The notes under the pieces were generated by a model that was not told the DNA's origin, made no database searches, and saw only the letters and a list, made by a program, of their open reading frames with translations. Below are positions 25,286 to 34,845 of a stretch of 64,000 nucleotides of DNA, piece after piece. Each line of letters begins with the position of its first letter. Position 1 is the first letter of the stretch. The stretch is taken from assembly GCF_000328665.1 (NCBI RefSeq), contig NC_019977.1:2224011-2288010 (forward strand). Direction: 5' to 3'. This DNA comes from Methanomethylovorans hollandica DSM 15978. Its GTDB lineage: Archaea > Halobacteriota > Methanosarcinia > Methanosarcinales > Methanosarcinaceae. The position numbers and the translations under genes are program-made.

Positions 25286-27523
25286 ATGGACGAAGTACAG
25301 ATCAAGGTTGAAAAAGCACACCCGAACGATTTCGGACGCGGCATCATTCGTCTGGACCCAAGCACTCTTCTGAGCCTGCAGCTCTCCCCGGGAGACATAG
25401 TAGAAATAACCGGTAAGAGAAAAACATGCGCTAAAGTTTGGAGAGCAGACCGGCAGGATTGGGGACAGGGTATTATCAGGATAGATGGATTCATCCGTCA
25501 AAACGCAGGAGTTAGTATAGGAGAAAGAGTTACCGTCAAAAAAGCGGAATTTGAGACTGCCGCACACCTAATACTTGCTCCCCCGGAAGGCGTGGTGATG
25601 GAGTATGGAGACCATATTAGAGAGATCATAAAAAGAAACATACTTAAGAGGCCTTTTGTTGTGGGTGACGTGATACCCATCATAAGTTCCATGACGCAGC
25701 CAATGGCAAGCCAGCCCACTGGAGGACAGGCAATACCCCTTATAGCTGTTGAGGCCGAACCGCATGATTCAGTGCTTATCGTCACTGAGATCACAGATAT
25801 AGAACTGCGCCAGAAGCCTGTCAGAGGCTATGAAAGCGCAGCCAGAGGCATCACCTACGATGATATAGGGGGACTCGGAGATGAGATACAGAGAGTAAGG
25901 GAAATGATAGAACTGCCCCTTAAACATCCTGAACTCTTCCAGCGTTTGAACATCGAGCCTCCGAAGGGAATCATATTATACGGCCCTCCCGGAACGGGAA
26001 AGACCCTTATAGCCAAGGCAGTGGCAAATGAATCCAAAGCAAATTTCCTCTACATCGCAGGTCCTGAGATCATGGGAAAGTACTATGGTGAAAGCGAAGA
26101 GCGTATCCGTAAAATCTTTGAAGAGGCTGAAGAAGATGCACCATCCATAGTATTCATTGATGAGATAGACTCCATTGCTCCAAAAAGGCAGAACGTCACC
26201 GGAGAAGTAGAACGCCGTGTGGTGGCCCAGTTACTTACGATGATGGATGGACTGGAAGAGCGTGGACAAGTAGTGGTGATCGGAGCCACGAACCGGCTGG
26301 ATGCTATTGATCCTGCACTGCGCAGGCCGGGAAGGTTCGACAGAGAGATAGAGATCGGCGTCCCAGATGCCGAAGGACGGCTTGAAATCCTCCAGATCCA
26401 TACAAGGGGCGTACCCTTGGGAAGCGATGCTGATGAGAAGTACCTTGAGGATATAGCAAAGAACACGCAGGCATTCGTAGGTGCCGATCTGCTGGCCCTT
26501 GTACAGGAAGCTGCTATGCGGGCATTAAGGAGAGTATTGCCTGACCTCAACCTTGAAGATGACCTGATCCCCCAGGAAAAACTGGAACAGATAATGCTGA
26601 CCCGATCAGACTTTGAGAATGCTCTAAGAGAGATCGGACCTTCTGCAATGCGTGAAGTGTTGGTGGAGATACCATCTGTGAAATGGGCTGATGTGGGAGG
26701 ACTGGACATTGTCAAACAAGAGATCATAGAAGCTGTGGAATGGCCCATCACAAAGCCCGAGAAGTTCGTAGAGATGGGTATAAAGCCTCCGAAAGGGATA
26801 CTGCTGTTCGGACCACCAGGCACAGGTAAAACCCTTGTAGCCCAGGCCGTGGCCAATGAATCCAATGCCAATTTTATCAGTATCAAAGGACCTGAGATGC
26901 TGTCAAAATGGGTGGGAGAGTCTGAACGTGCTATCAGAGAGATCTTCAAGAAGGCAAGGCAGGTAGCTCCATGCGTGGTATTCTTCGATGAGATAGATTC
27001 CATTGCATCTGCAAGAAGTTCCATGTCCGAGGATGGAAAGGTCTCTGAAAGGGTCGTGAACCAGTTACTTACTGAACTTGACGGCCTCGAAGCTTTGAAG
27101 GAGATAGTGGTCATTGCTGCAACCAACAGGCCAGACATGATAGATCCTGCCTTGTTGCGCGCAGGAAGGTTTGACAGGCTTGTGCTTGTGGGGCAGTCCA
27201 CAAGAGAAGGAAGGAGAAGCATCTTCCAGATACACACAAGAAACATACCTCTTGCAAGCAACGTATCTATTGATGAACTAGCGAACATCACGGAAGGATA
27301 CGTGGGCGCAGATATTGAAGCTGTATGCAGGGAGGCTGTTATGCTGGCCCTGAGAGAGGACTTCGATATAGAGAACATAGACATGAAGTATTTCATGGAA
27401 GCACTGAATAAGGTAAGACCCACTCTTTCTGAGAACCTCATGGGCTACTACAAGAAGATACATGAGTTTTTCAAGGGCGGGATGCCGAAAGAAGAAACAA
27501 GTTCTTATATAGGATACAGATAA
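25286..27523 (+). CDS. Cdc48/VAT two-ring AAA+ ATPase
   Basis: This 745-aa protein is the archaeal Cdc48/p97 homologue VAT, an unfoldase that feeds proteins to the proteasome. It has the N-domain (residues 1-180; [15 protein letters not shown]), then two AAA modules. D1 has [14 protein letters not shown] and [15 protein letters not shown]2 has [14 protein letters not shown] and [16 protein letters not shown], each followed by an arginine-finger region ([18 protein letters not shown] in D2). The C-terminus ends IGYR with Tyr second from last, close to the HbYX tail by which proteasomal ATPases dock. It is followed 35 bp later by a PRC-barrel gene. Length is normal for the family. Confidence 0.95.
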   Translation: MDEVQIKVEKAHPNDFGRGIIRLDPSTLLSLQLSPGDIVEITGKRKTCAKVWRADRQDWGQGIIRIDGFIRQNAGVSIGERVTVKKAEFETAAHLILAPPEGVVMEYGDHIREIIKRNILKRPFVVGDVIPIISSMTQPMASQPTGGQAIPLIAVEAEPHDSVLIVTEITDIELRQKPVRGYESAARGITYDDIGGLGDEIQRVREMIELPLKHPELFQRLNIEPPKGIILYGPPGTGKTLIAKAVANESKANFLYIAGPEIMGKYYGESEERIRKIFEEAEEDAPSIVFIDEIDSIAPKRQNVTGEVERRVVAQLLTMMDGLEERGQVVVIGATNRLDAIDPALRRPGRFDREIEIGVPDAEGRLEILQIHTRGVPLGSDADEKYLEDIAKNTQAFVGADLLALVQEAAMRALRRVLPDLNLEDDLIPQEKLEQIMLTRSDFENALREIGPSAMREVLVEIPSVKWADVGGLDIVKQEIIEAVEWPITKPEKFVEMGIKPPKGILLFGPPGTGKTLVAQAVANESNANFISIKGPEMLSKWVGESERAIREIFKKARQVAPCVVFFDEIDSIASARSSMSEDGKVSERVVNQLLTELDGLEALKEIVVIAATNRPDMIDPALLRAGRFDRLVLVGQSTREGRRSIFQIHTRNIPLASNVSIDELANITEGYVGADIEAVCREAVMLALREDFDIENIDMKYFMEALNKVRPTLSENLMGYYKKIHEFFKGGMPKEETSSYIGYR

Positions 27524-27558
27524 AGATATGAAAAGTTTAGAGTTATCGGGTGAACTAC

Positions 27559-27822
27559 ATGACGAAGGTATTTGCTAAGAACCTCTCCAGCAAACAAGTA
27601 ATGGCTACGGATGGCACTGAACTGGGTGTGCTCTTCAATATAGTCATGGATGGAAAAACAGGAGACCTCATTGACCTTATAGTCAAGCCAGATATGAGCC
27701 TTGACACATCAAAATACAGGACAGATGATCAATATCTTCTCCTTCCATTTACTTCTGTAAGAGCAATTAAAGACTACATAGTAGTAGATAAAAATGCTGT
27801 ATTAGGCAAATCTGTTGAATGA
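27559..27822 (+). CDS. PRC-barrel domain protein
   Basis: This 87-aa protein is a single PRC-barrel: FAKNLSSKQVMATDGTELG, then LFNIVMDGKTGDLIDLIVKP and YLLLPFTSVRAIKDYIVVDK. Small PRC-barrel proteins in archaea are often found with RNA processing (RimM-like fold) or cell-division functions (for example CdpB), but a specific role cannot be assigned. GTG 27550 opens the frame; ATG 27559 with GGGTGA at 27547-27552 is preferred. It lies directly downstream of cdc48 and is probably cotranscribed. Confidence 0.8.
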   Translation: MTKVFAKNLSSKQVMATDGTELGVLFNIVMDGKTGDLIDLIVKPDMSLDTSKYRTDDQYLLLPFTSVRAIKDYIVVDKNAVLGKSVE

Positions 27823-27844
27823 ACAGCTTTTGCCTTTATGTTTT

Positions 27845-28525
27845 TTAGATGAGGCTGCGCCCGCGAAGATAGGCAATACCTTCGGCGGCTCCGGCCCCAT
27901 AAGGCAATGTAGCAGTGTAATCGGCAACTGACCGTAATTCCGGATCCCTGTTGCCTACAGCTATGCCGAAACCTGCCACTTCAAGCATTTCCACATCATT
28001 CACAGAATCACCTATGGCGACAAAATCCTTCGGCTTAAGACCCATCAGCTCTGCAACTTTAATGAGGCCAGTACCTTTGTTCACTTCCCTGCTCTTGATA
28101 TGAATGGCAAAATGTGTGTCAATGATCTCTACGTTAAAGCCATGATCATACAATATCTGCCTGGCAAGTTCCAGATCGAAGTTTCTCCTGAGCACTATCT
28201 CTGTCTTGCGATGTTCAGGGTCCAGTTTAGTTAGCTCAAACTTACCAGAGAGCAGATCAAAAGCCTGTTGACATTCTATCATATATTCGGATACTATTGG
28301 TACCGTATCAAAACCAGGAGAAACTATCCCTCCATTTTCGGCTATAACTATTCCACCCACCCCTATGAGCCTTGCAGCCGCATGTGCATAACAAAGAATA
28401 TTGCCTGTGGAAAGCACCACAGGTACATCATGGGAGCGTAAACTATCAATTGCCACCAAATCAAGGCTTCTGTCCCTGAAAGTGATGGTACCGTCAATAT
28501 CAACTGCAATGGCCTTGAATTTCAT
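27845..28525 (-). CDS. Phosphoglycolate phosphatase, archaeal HAD type
   Basis: This 226-aa protein is a Cof-type HAD phosphatase matching the archaeal phosphoglycolate phosphatase family (TIGR01487). Motif I is AVDIDGTITFRDR (nucleophile and acid/base Asp), motif II is VVLSTGN, and motifs III and IV lie in NKGTGLIKVAELMGLKP and VAIGDSVNDVEML. It removes phosphate from 2-phosphoglycolate, a by-product of DNA end repair and of oxygenation chemistry. The neighbouring radA may be coincidence. Length is typical. Confidence 0.88.
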   Translation of the reverse strand: MKFKAIAVDIDGTITFRDRSLDLVAIDSLRSHDVPVVLSTGNILCYAHAAARLIGVGGIVIAENGGIVSPGFDTVPIVSEYMIECQQAFDLLSGKFELTKLDPEHRKTEIVLRRNFDLELARQILYDHGFNVEIIDTHFAIHIKSREVNKGTGLIKVAELMGLKPKDFVAIGDSVNDVEMLEVAGFGIAVGNRDPELRSVADYTATLPYGAGAAEGIAYLRGRSLI

Positions 28526-28563
28526 GACAGATTAATTAGAAAAAAAGTTTAAAAACCTGCTGT

Positions 28564-29541
28564 TCAGGGATCACGCAGGCCAGCGGTGGTAACCGAAATA
28601 ACTGCTTCAGCATCCGGAAGGTTCGGAGCATCGACAAGCTTGACTATCCTTTTGTCGCCCTTGGATTTGCGCATATAGAGCCTGAATGTGGAAGTATGGC
28701 CGAGTATGTGCCCCCCTATGGGTTTTGTAGGATCGCCAAAGAAAGCATCCGGTTTTGACATGACCTGATTTGTCACCAGTACTACAGCATTGTTGAGATC
28801 ACCGAATCGCTGGATGTCGTGGAGATGTTTATTGAGCTTTTGCTGCCTGTCGGCAAGGGTTCCCCTGCCGATATACTCTGCTCTGAAATGTGCGGTCAAG
28901 GAGTCAACTATGAGCAGTCTTACCGGTTTGTCAGAATCCTTGAGCTGGTTTGCAAGCTCAGATGCTGCATCCACGAGCAGGATCTGATGGTTCGAGTTGT
29001 ACGCCCTTGCCACATGTATATGTTTGAGGAACTCCTCATAATCATAGTCCTCACCGTATAGCTCTGAAAGGCCATCTACCATCTGCTTGATCCTTTCTGG
29101 TCTGAAGGTGTTCTCAGTATCGATCATTATCACAGAGCCATTCAATCCGCCTTTTTCCTGCGGCAACTGCACATTGACGGCTAACTGATGACCAAGCTGG
29201 GTCTTGCCTGAACCGAACTCACCATAGACTTCAGTTATGGCCTGAGAATCTATCCCGCCTCCCATGATATCATTGAACTCCTTGCAGCCCGTAGAGAGCT
29301 TACCTACCAGTTTCCTGCGTTCCATTACCACATCACCTGTTTCAAAACCACCAATGTCAGCAGCTTTACGGGCTGCCAGGATGATCTTGGCTGCTGTAGA
29401 CTCACCTATATCAGCTGCTGTTGCGAGTTCTGCAGGAGAAGATACAGCAATGGCTTCTACTGTTGAAAAACCTGCGTCTATGAGTTTTTGGGCTGTTGCG
29501 GGACCTACATGGTCCAGATCCTCAAGTAGTGTTTCTGACAT
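28564..29541 (-). CDS. radA: Recombinase RadA
   Basis: This 325-aa protein is the archaeal Rad51/DMC1 homologue for strand exchange. It has the N-terminal helix-hairpin-helix domain ([20 protein letters not shown]), Walker [16 protein letters not shown], Walker [17 protein letters not shown], the polymer and DNA-binding segments around [16 protein letters not shown], and the L2/ATP-cap region ending TAGLRDP. No intein is present. ATG 29541 is preceded by AAAGGAGTC; the ATG at 29565 would add eight unneeded residues. A TATA-like GTATATATATTCC lies about 70 bp upstream. Confidence 0.95.
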   Translation of the reverse strand: MSETLLEDLDHVGPATAQKLIDAGFSTVEAIAVSSPAELATAADIGESTAAKIILAARKAADIGGFETGDVVMERRKLVGKLSTGCKEFNDIMGGGIDSQAITEVYGEFGSGKTQLGHQLAVNVQLPQEKGGLNGSVIMIDTENTFRPERIKQMVDGLSELYGEDYDYEEFLKHIHVARAYNSNHQILLVDAASELANQLKDSDKPVRLLIVDSLTAHFRAEYIGRGTLADRQQKLNKHLHDIQRFGDLNNAVVLVTNQVMSKPDAFFGDPTKPIGGHILGHTSTFRLYMRKSKGDKRIVKLVDAPNLPDAEAVISVTTAGLRDP

Positions 29542-29707
29542 TTTAATGACTCCTTTATGGTGCACATGTTAACTTCCGGTGCACAATTCGATGACTTATT
29601 GGTCTTTGGAATATATATACATGAAGAGAGCGGAGTGAAAGTAATAATGTCAATAATATATTGATCAATGTTACACTTGGAACAAACTGACATTTTCGGG
29701 CAAACAT

Positions 29708-29721
29708 TTATTTTATAAAAT
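29708..29721 (+). promoter_or_regulatory. TATA box of coaD (leaderless promoter)
   Basis: TTATTTTATAAAAT lies 17-30 bp upstream of ATG 29738, the spacing expected if the transcript starts at the initiation codon. No ribosome-binding site is present. The following gene at 30240 has the same arrangement (TTTTATAAAC at 30210-30219). Confidence 0.5.
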
Positions 29722-29737
29722 ATCCTTTGTACCACCA

Positions 29738-30196
29738 ATGCCCAGGGTAGTAGTTGGTGGAACTTTCGAATGTCTTCATGATGGACATAGGGAGCTTCTA
29801 AAGAAAGCCTTTGAACTTGCAGGCAATGAAGAAGTCCATATCGGACTCACATCCAATGAAATGGCGAACATGCGCCCACGCAAGATACCTGATTACAGTA
29901 TACGGAAAGAAAAGATCATCCGGTACATACACCAAATTACGGTGTGTCAGAAATACACGATCATAGAGCTGAATGATCCTTACGGAAAAACCCTTGAAGA
30001 AGATTATGACTACATTGTGGTCTCCCCGGAAACATATCCTGTTGCCCTTAAGATCAATAAGCTCAGGGCTGAGAAGAACCTGAAGGATATCAATATCGTG
30101 AAAATTGATTACGTTCTCGCCGATGACCAGATACGCATCTCCTCCACAAGGATAGTGCTCGGAGAAATAGACATCCACGGGCGTCTGAAATCTTGA
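29738..30196 (+). CDS. coaD: Phosphopantetheine adenylyltransferase, archaeal type
   Basis: This 152-aa nucleotidyltransferase makes dephospho-CoA from phosphopantetheine and ATP, the penultimate step of CoA synthesis. It begins RVVVGGTFECLHDGHRELL with the TGGTF/HxGH nucleotide-binding motif, and ends with the second signature ISSTRIVLGEID, matching ISSTxIR of the family. Archaeal members are related to the eukaryotic domain rather than bacterial CoaD. It appears to have its own leaderless promoter. Confidence 0.92.
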   Translation: MPRVVVGGTFECLHDGHRELLKKAFELAGNEEVHIGLTSNEMANMRPRKIPDYSIRKEKIIRYIHQITVCQKYTIIELNDPYGKTLEEDYDYIVVSPETYPVALKINKLRAEKNLKDINIVKIDYVLADDQIRISSTRIVLGEIDIHGRLKS

Positions 30197-30239
30197 GCTG
30201 GCACATAATTTTATAAACTACTTTTTACAACTAAAACCC

Positions 30240-30572
30240 ATGAGCAGAGTATTCAGCGACATGGACAAACAGATATTTGACAAACTTGCACCTGAACTTG
30301 GCGGAAATACGACATCAGCAGGAGGACACAACTATCCTTTCATTTTAAGGCCTCTGTCCCATAAGATAGCACAATCTGCAGAGGATTTCAGGGAGAGAAT
30401 AGAGCGCTTGAGCGTGGAAGAGCTGGATTATCTGGTGAAACTTGCACTGGAAAACAAAGAAGACATACGTTCCCTTGAATCTGAAGATATTGACACCATC
30501 ATAGAACTGGTAGAGCAGAAGATCTCTCTGGAGCGCATGAAAGAACTCAAACAGCATCTGGGCATAGTCTGA
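30240..30572 (+). CDS. Conserved methanogen-type protein of unknown function
   Basis: This 110-aa soluble, charged, mostly helical protein begins MSRVFSDMDKQIFDKLAPEL and contains FILRPLSHKIAQSAEDFRER and LSVEELDYLVKLALENKED. There are no Cys, no membrane segments and no recognised domain; the C-terminal half (about residues 60-110) looks like a helical bundle or coiled coil. Its stop overlaps the start of the endonuclease IV homologue (TGATG), so the two proteins are made together and may act together. A TATA-like TTTTATAAAC 21-30 bp upstream suggests a leaderless transcript. No function is proposed. Confidence 0.7.
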   Translation: MSRVFSDMDKQIFDKLAPELGGNTTSAGGHNYPFILRPLSHKIAQSAEDFRERIERLSVEELDYLVKLALENKEDIRSLESEDIDTIIELVEQKISLERMKELKQHLGIV

Positions 30573-31408
30573 TGAAACATAAGGAATTGCTTTTTGGAAC
30601 AGCCGGTGCCCCTTATTCTTCAGCTAAAGGCACCACTGTGAAAGGTATCCGTAGAGTAAAGGAACTGGGTCTTGGCTGCATGGAAATAGAGTTCGTGCGG
30701 GGAGTGAAGATGGGGGCGAATTCTGCAATGGATGTGCAGAGAACAGCCACATCTCAGAATGTAGCCCTTAGCGTGCATGCACCTTATTATATCAATCTGA
30801 ATTCATCAGAACCCGAAAAGATAGATGCAAGTATCAAGAGGATATATGACTCTGCGTTCATTGGCTCCATTTGCGGAGCTCGCTCCATAGTATTTCATCC
30901 TGCCTACTACCAGAAAGATAAGCCTGAAGACGTTTTTTCAAGAGTTTTGGGAAAACTGCAGGAACTCACAACCAGAATAGCTGAAGAGAGTATTGATACG
31001 GTACTCAGGCCCGAGACCACAGGCAAGCCCACACAGTTCGGCAGCCTTGATGAAACCCTCAGCATGTGCAGCCAGCTGGAAAAAGTGCTTCCATGCATCG
31101 ATTTTGCGCATCTGCACGCAAGAAGTAACGGGAAAGAGAATTCATACGAAGAATTCACTAATGTACTTGAAAAGGTCGAAAACATGCTTGGAAGGGAAGC
31201 TCTCGAAAACATGCATGTACATATTTCAGGCATTGAATATGGACCAAAGGGAGAAAAGAACCATCTGAAACTGGATGAATCAGATCTCAGGTACATGGAA
31301 CTGCTGCAGGCTTTCAAGGACTTCCGGGCAAAGGGTCTTGTAATATCCGAAAGCCCGGATAATGAAGGAGATGCTCTACTCCTCAAAAGAACTTATGAGG
31401 GTATTTAG
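30572..31408 (+). CDS. nfo: Endonuclease IV-family AP endonuclease
   Basis: This 278-aa TIM-barrel protein has the metal-ligand pattern of endonuclease IV: SVHAPYYINL, FHPAYY, RPETTGKPTQFG, CIDFAHLHAR, HVHISGIEYG and ISESPD supply the expected His, Glu and Asp ligands in order. The E. coli Asp-x-His pair appears altered here (GEKNHLKL), as in related archaeal proteins, so activity may differ from the bacterial enzyme. The likely role is cleavage at abasic sites in base-excision repair. It overlaps the upstream unknown gene by 1 bp and is convergent with cbiO, 7 bp away. Confidence 0.85.
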   Translation: MKHKELLFGTAGAPYSSAKGTTVKGIRRVKELGLGCMEIEFVRGVKMGANSAMDVQRTATSQNVALSVHAPYYINLNSSEPEKIDASIKRIYDSAFIGSICGARSIVFHPAYYQKDKPEDVFSRVLGKLQELTTRIAEESIDTVLRPETTGKPTQFGSLDETLSMCSQLEKVLPCIDFAHLHARSNGKENSYEEFTNVLEKVENMLGREALENMHVHISGIEYGPKGEKNHLKLDESDLRYMELLQAFKDFRAKGLVISESPDNEGDALLLKRTYEGI

Positions 31409-31415
31409 TGACCCT

Positions 31416-32798
31416 TCATACCCGGTGTTCTTCCGTAGATCGAGAGCATGATACCTGCCCGGTGCAGGCCGTTGCAAGAGAGGAGATATCCCCATTCTCA
31501 TTTATGATATCAACATGTATGTTGATACCACTTTCTTCAATATAATGACTGATACGCTCAAAAGCATGGTAGATCATTCCGCCATGCGTGATTATAAGAC
31601 ACCTCTGTCCGCACAGGGCATTGAGTATAGAGCGGTCTATAACTCCGGAGGTAATGTCGAGGCGTATGTTGTCCCTCTCGGCTATGAGTTTGCTCCTTTT
31701 GCCCATGGCTCCGACTGTATCCACATCACCGTTGGCAATGAACAACTGCAGGAAATCAGTATCGTGATGATCGGTATCATAGATCATGATGGAGCCTGCG
31801 CGCACATAACGTCTGCTGAGTTCCACTATTGCCATGCAGTCCTCGTGTATATGCAGCACTTTCCCGTTGACTGCCTCCATAGGATAGTTCAATGCGAACT
31901 CACCGTGAAGCAGACCCAGATTAATATAATCTCCTGCTTTGACATCTGGAGACACTTTAACCCACATGAGTTCAGGCTCTTTCAGTATCCTTACCAGGCC
32001 GGGTATATCCTTGGGACAGCCATTAGTCTTGACGAGACTGCGCCTGCGCAGCTCCTCATACACCTCAAGTATCTGGGGCTTTCTCAGATATGCCCTCTGG
32101 AGCAGCTCCTCATTTCTGAAAATGTCCTCAGGTATCCCTTCACCGATCATCTGCTGATTGGTCATGATGAACACATAATCCGCCCACCTGTAAGCCAGGT
32201 CCACATCATGAGTAGAGATGATTATTGTTTTGCCGAAGTAGTTAAGTTCATTCAGTAGGTCCATTACCTCATCCGCACCCACCGGATCAAGATTTGACAG
32301 CGGCTCATCAAGGATGATAACCTCCGGTTCCATGGCAACGATACCTGCAATGGCAACTCTCTTCTTCTGGCCGCCGCTTAAGTGATGCGGAGGTTTTTTC
32401 TTGAGCGGGTTAAGTCCCACATAATCAAGAGTGCTCTGCACCACAGAGGTTACTTTTTCCTTTGAATAACCCAGGTTCGTTGGACCAAAGGCCACGTCCT
32501 GGTAAATGCTGGGTGCAAAAAGCTGATCATCCGAATTCTGGAATACAATGCCTACGTTCTTGCGCAGTTCGCGCAGGGACTTTGCATCATACTTCACAGG
32601 TTCACCATGGAAGAGCACATCCCCTGTCTTCGGGACCAGGGTGCCGTTAAGGGTCAGGAACAGCGTGGATTTCCCGGAACCATTGCGGCCTACAAAAGCT
32701 ATTTTTTTACCCATATCTATCCTGACGCTTACATTATCAAGGGCAATTGTGCCGTCCGGATAACTGTATACAAGATCTCTGGTTTCCAGGATTGTCAT
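31416..32798 (-). CDS. cbiO: Cobalt ECF transporter ATPase CbiO with C-terminal extension
   Basis: The first ~260 residues are an ABC ATPase of the CbiO/EcfA type: [16 protein letters not shown] (Walker A), [15 protein letters not shown] (Q-loop), [15 protein letters not shown] (signature) and [13 protein letters not shown] (Walker B). About 190 further residues follow, with [37 protein letters not shown] and several His/Asp-rich stretches (DTDHHDTDF). Ordinary CbiO is about 280 aa, so this is a fusion with an accessory domain that may sense substrate or regulate activity. It follows cbiQ by 8 bp in the cobalt operon. The extension's function is not known. Confidence 0.88.
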   Translation of the reverse strand: MTILETRDLVYSYPDGTIALDNVSVRIDMGKKIAFVGRNGSGKSTLFLTLNGTLVPKTGDVLFHGEPVKYDAKSLRELRKNVGIVFQNSDDQLFAPSIYQDVAFGPTNLGYSKEKVTSVVQSTLDYVGLNPLKKKPPHHLSGGQKKRVAIAGIVAMEPEVIILDEPLSNLDPVGADEVMDLLNELNYFGKTIIISTHDVDLAYRWADYVFIMTNQQMIGEGIPEDIFRNEELLQRAYLRKPQILEVYEELRRRSLVKTNGCPKDIPGLVRILKEPELMWVKVSPDVKAGDYINLGLLHGEFALNYPMEAVNGKVLHIHEDCMAIVELSRRYVRAGSIMIYDTDHHDTDFLQLFIANGDVDTVGAMGKRSKLIAERDNIRLDITSGVIDRSILNALCGQRCLIITHGGMIYHAFERISHYIEESGINIHVDIINENGDISSLATACTGQVSCSRSTEEHRV

Positions 32799-32806
32799 GA
32801 TCTACC

Positions 32807-33589
32807 TCAGATAAGAAGGATGTTCCTCGTGGAATAGAAAACTACGAGGACTAAGATAAAATATGCGGAGGTAAGTGCAACTTCGGACCTCTTTATCGGA
32901 CGGTGCTCCTCCAGCAGCATGAACTTGCCATCATAACACCTTGAGTTCATGGAAACATAAAGCTTTTCTCCCTGTTCCCATGCCCTTATGAAAAGAGATG
33001 TAGCCAGCATTCCTATAGACCTGAGAGAAGTCCTGAAATCCTTGTAGCCCAACCTGACAGTTTGGGCATACTTTATGCCCATGGCCACCTCCATGAAGAC
33101 AAAGATATAGCGATACATCATCATGGCTATCTCTATGAAGGAATCCGGGAAACGGGTTGCCTTCAGCACAGAGAAGAGCTCTATCATAGGAGTTGAAAGC
33201 GAAAGGAAAAAAAGACAGGACATACCGCTGATAGTACGTGCAAGCACCACTAAAGCCATGTTCAGACCCCCGGTACTGACCCCAAGCCTATGACCCCACA
33301 GATCAAAACCAAAGACCTCACTACCATTACCTGAAAAGAAAGCAATGATGACTACGCTGATCAGCACGAATCCTGCGGGCGCAGCCAGGATCTTTAAGTA
33401 GAAACTTGTAGGCACCTTACTGAAACGGATGGTTGCAATACCCATACATAGAGCTATTACAAAAGGTGTGACAGGAGAATTGGAAGAAACACCCATAACT
33501 ATGCCGAAAGCCGTTATGGCTATCTTGAGCCAGTTGTTTTTTTCACGCAGGGGGCTGTTAAGGGCGTAATCGTCCAAGATAGATGTCAT
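32807..33589 (-). CDS. cbiQ: Cobalt ECF transporter transmembrane protein CbiQ
   Basis: This 260-aa membrane protein is the T component that couples the ATPase to the substrate-binding units. It has about five to six hydrophobic helices and the coupling motif TSLFIRAWEQGEKLYVSMNS, including the usual AxxxRG-like stretch and a second SRCYDG near the C-terminus. ATG 33589 (MTSILDDYALNSPL) starts the recognisable protein; a longer frame to 33652 is unlikely. It lies 178 bp downstream of cbiN, a gap with a possible terminator, and is followed by cbiO. Confidence 0.85.
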   Translation of the reverse strand: MTSILDDYALNSPLREKNNWLKIAITAFGIVMGVSSNSPVTPFVIALCMGIATIRFSKVPTSFYLKILAAPAGFVLISVVIIAFFSGNGSEVFGFDLWGHRLGVSTGGLNMALVVLARTISGMSCLFFLSLSTPMIELFSVLKATRFPDSFIEIAMMMYRYIFVFMEVAMGIKYAQTVRLGYKDFRTSLRSIGMLATSLFIRAWEQGEKLYVSMNSRCYDGKFMLLEEHRPIKRSEVALTSAYFILVLVVFYSTRNILLI

Positions 33590-33737
33590 AATGTGTCCTG
33601 TATACCTTATTAAATCAACAAAATTTGTTTTTGTAAAAAAGCTCCTTTTCAAGCTGGATTGAAATTTATATTAGATAAGTTTTCCGTTTTGTAATAGCCA
33701 CTTTGGGAAGTATAACAGAAAAGATAAAAAGGATTTT

Positions 33738-33766
33738 TTTGAAAAACATAACGGGTTGTAAAACCC
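33738..33766 (-). terminator. Hairpin between cbiN and cbiQ
   Basis: Read on the minus strand, GGGTT and AACCC (33753-33766) form a short stem with a 4-base loop, followed by a short T run near 33740. It lies just after cbiN inside a 178-bp gap and could weaken transcription of cbiQ-cbiO relative to cbiM-cbiN. Confidence 0.35.
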
Positions 33767-33767
33767 A

Positions 33768-34058
33768 TTATTGACCTGACTGGTTCTTTCCTCTGTAGTA
33801 CCCAAAGAAGTAACCAATAACTAAGGAACCGATAGCTGCCTGGAGGGCAAAGAGCAGACTTTCAGTTTCCCCACCTGGTGGCTCGAACTTCGGGAAACCC
33901 GGGTCCCAGGCTTCATAATCAGGGTCAATATCTGAGATGAGATCCTCTGCTGCACCATCTGCGCCCCCGAATTCCGACCCAGGATTAGCTGCAAGTGCAT
34001 ATAAGAATTGGGCCACGAAGAGTATTACTATAGCTCCCACGATGTACTCTAATTTCAT
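33768..34058 (-). CDS. cbiN: Cobalt transporter subunit CbiN
   Basis: This 96-aa protein has two transmembrane helices around an extracellular loop with the CbiN signature: EFGGADGAAEDLI, then WDPGFPKFEPPGGETESLLF and FALQAAIGSLVIGYFFGY. CbiN assists metal loading of CbiM in Co-type ECF transporters. It overlaps the cbiM stop by 4 bp (ATGA), so translation is coupled. Confidence 0.9.
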   Translation of the reverse strand: MKLEYIVGAIVILFVAQFLYALAANPGSEFGGADGAAEDLISDIDPDYEAWDPGFPKFEPPGGETESLLFALQAAIGSLVIGYFFGYYRGKNQSGQ

Positions 34059-34762
34059 CCCACAGCCCCCTTAAGCTTATTCACGGCCTCTGATGTGAGA
34101 ACCTTTAGGTTCACAAGCACATCACCCTTTACCTGCACCACATATTTCATTATAAGGGCCGTGAGCGCACCCTCCATAATGGCAAGTGGCACCTGAGTTG
34201 TGGCGAACACCGCTGCAAATGCGGTGAACGAAGACAGAAAACCCGAAACCGTAAGAACACCACCTGCGGGGAAAGCCAGTGCAAGTTGAGTGGATGTCAC
34301 CACATAAGTTACCCAGTCGGCTATTGCAGTAGCCAGGAATATGTTGAGATAAAAGTTCACATTGACCTTTGCAGCTGCCTTGTAGAATGCATAAGCCACA
34401 AACGGACCCAATATACCCATGGATGCAACATTTGCTCCCAGTGTGCTTATTCCTCCATGACTGAGGAACAGGGCCTGATATATAAGGACAATTAGACCAA
34501 GAACAGATGTTATTGCCGGACCGAAAAGCACGGCTGCCATGCCAGTACCTGTAGGATGTGATGAACTGCCTGTGACCGAGGGAAGCTTAAGGGATGAAAG
34601 TACAAAGATGAAAGCTCCGGCCACTGCAAGCAGAGGCACTATCTCCCTGCGTTCACTCACGAGCCTGTTCAACCGATACATACCGAACAAGATTATGGGT
34701 ATGGAGAATACAAACCATAACTGCCACCAGGGTGATGGCATGAACCCTTCGAATATATGCAT
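34055..34762 (-). CDS. cbiM: Cobalt-binding transporter subunit CbiM
   Basis: From ATG 34762 the protein starts MHIFEGFMPSPWW, the metal-binding N-terminus of CbiM/NikM S components, in which His2 is a Co/Ni ligand and free Met1 is required. Six to seven membrane helices follow, with SSHPTGTGMAAVLFGPAI, which carries another conserved His. The longer frame to 34801 would add 13 residues in front of this N-terminus and is therefore rejected; an AGGTGA site supports 34762. Presence of CbiN favours cobalt over nickel. It is the first gene of cbiMN-QO and lies downstream of cbiDE, linking metal uptake to corrin synthesis. Confidence 0.92.
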   Translation of the reverse strand: MHIFEGFMPSPWWQLWFVFSIPIILFGMYRLNRLVSERREIVPLLAVAGAFIFVLSSLKLPSVTGSSSHPTGTGMAAVLFGPAITSVLGLIVLIYQALFLSHGGISTLGANVASMGILGPFVAYAFYKAAAKVNVNFYLNIFLATAIADWVTYVVTSTQLALAFPAGGVLTVSGFLSSFTAFAAVFATTQVPLAIMEGALTALIMKYVVQVKGDVLVNLKVLTSEAVNKLKGAVG

Positions 34763-34820
34763 AATCGTCACCTTCCTATCGTTTTCCAACTGGATAATCA
34801 AGTTAATTTGCTTTAAGTAA

Positions 34821-34845
34821 ATGTGACTTACATGTTATTATACAT
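34821..34845. promoter_or_regulatory. Candidate operator upstream of cbiM
   Basis: Two overlapping inverted repeats, ATGTGACTTACAT (34821-34833) and ATGTTATTATACAT (34832-34845), share the ATGT/ACAT arms. They lie about 60-80 bp upstream of the cbiM start in a 214-bp intergenic region. A metal-dependent regulator, for example the NikR protein at 12 kb, could bind here, but the match to known NikR sites is weak. Confidence 0.3.

Noticed and set aside
26083-27441. 452-residue open frame antisense to cdc48
   Set aside because: It lies wholly opposite the two AAA modules and has a Ser-rich composition without motifs. It reflects codon bias of the true gene.
28564-29541. Intein in RadA
   Set aside because: The protein is 325 aa with uninterrupted Walker A and B segments, so no intein is present.
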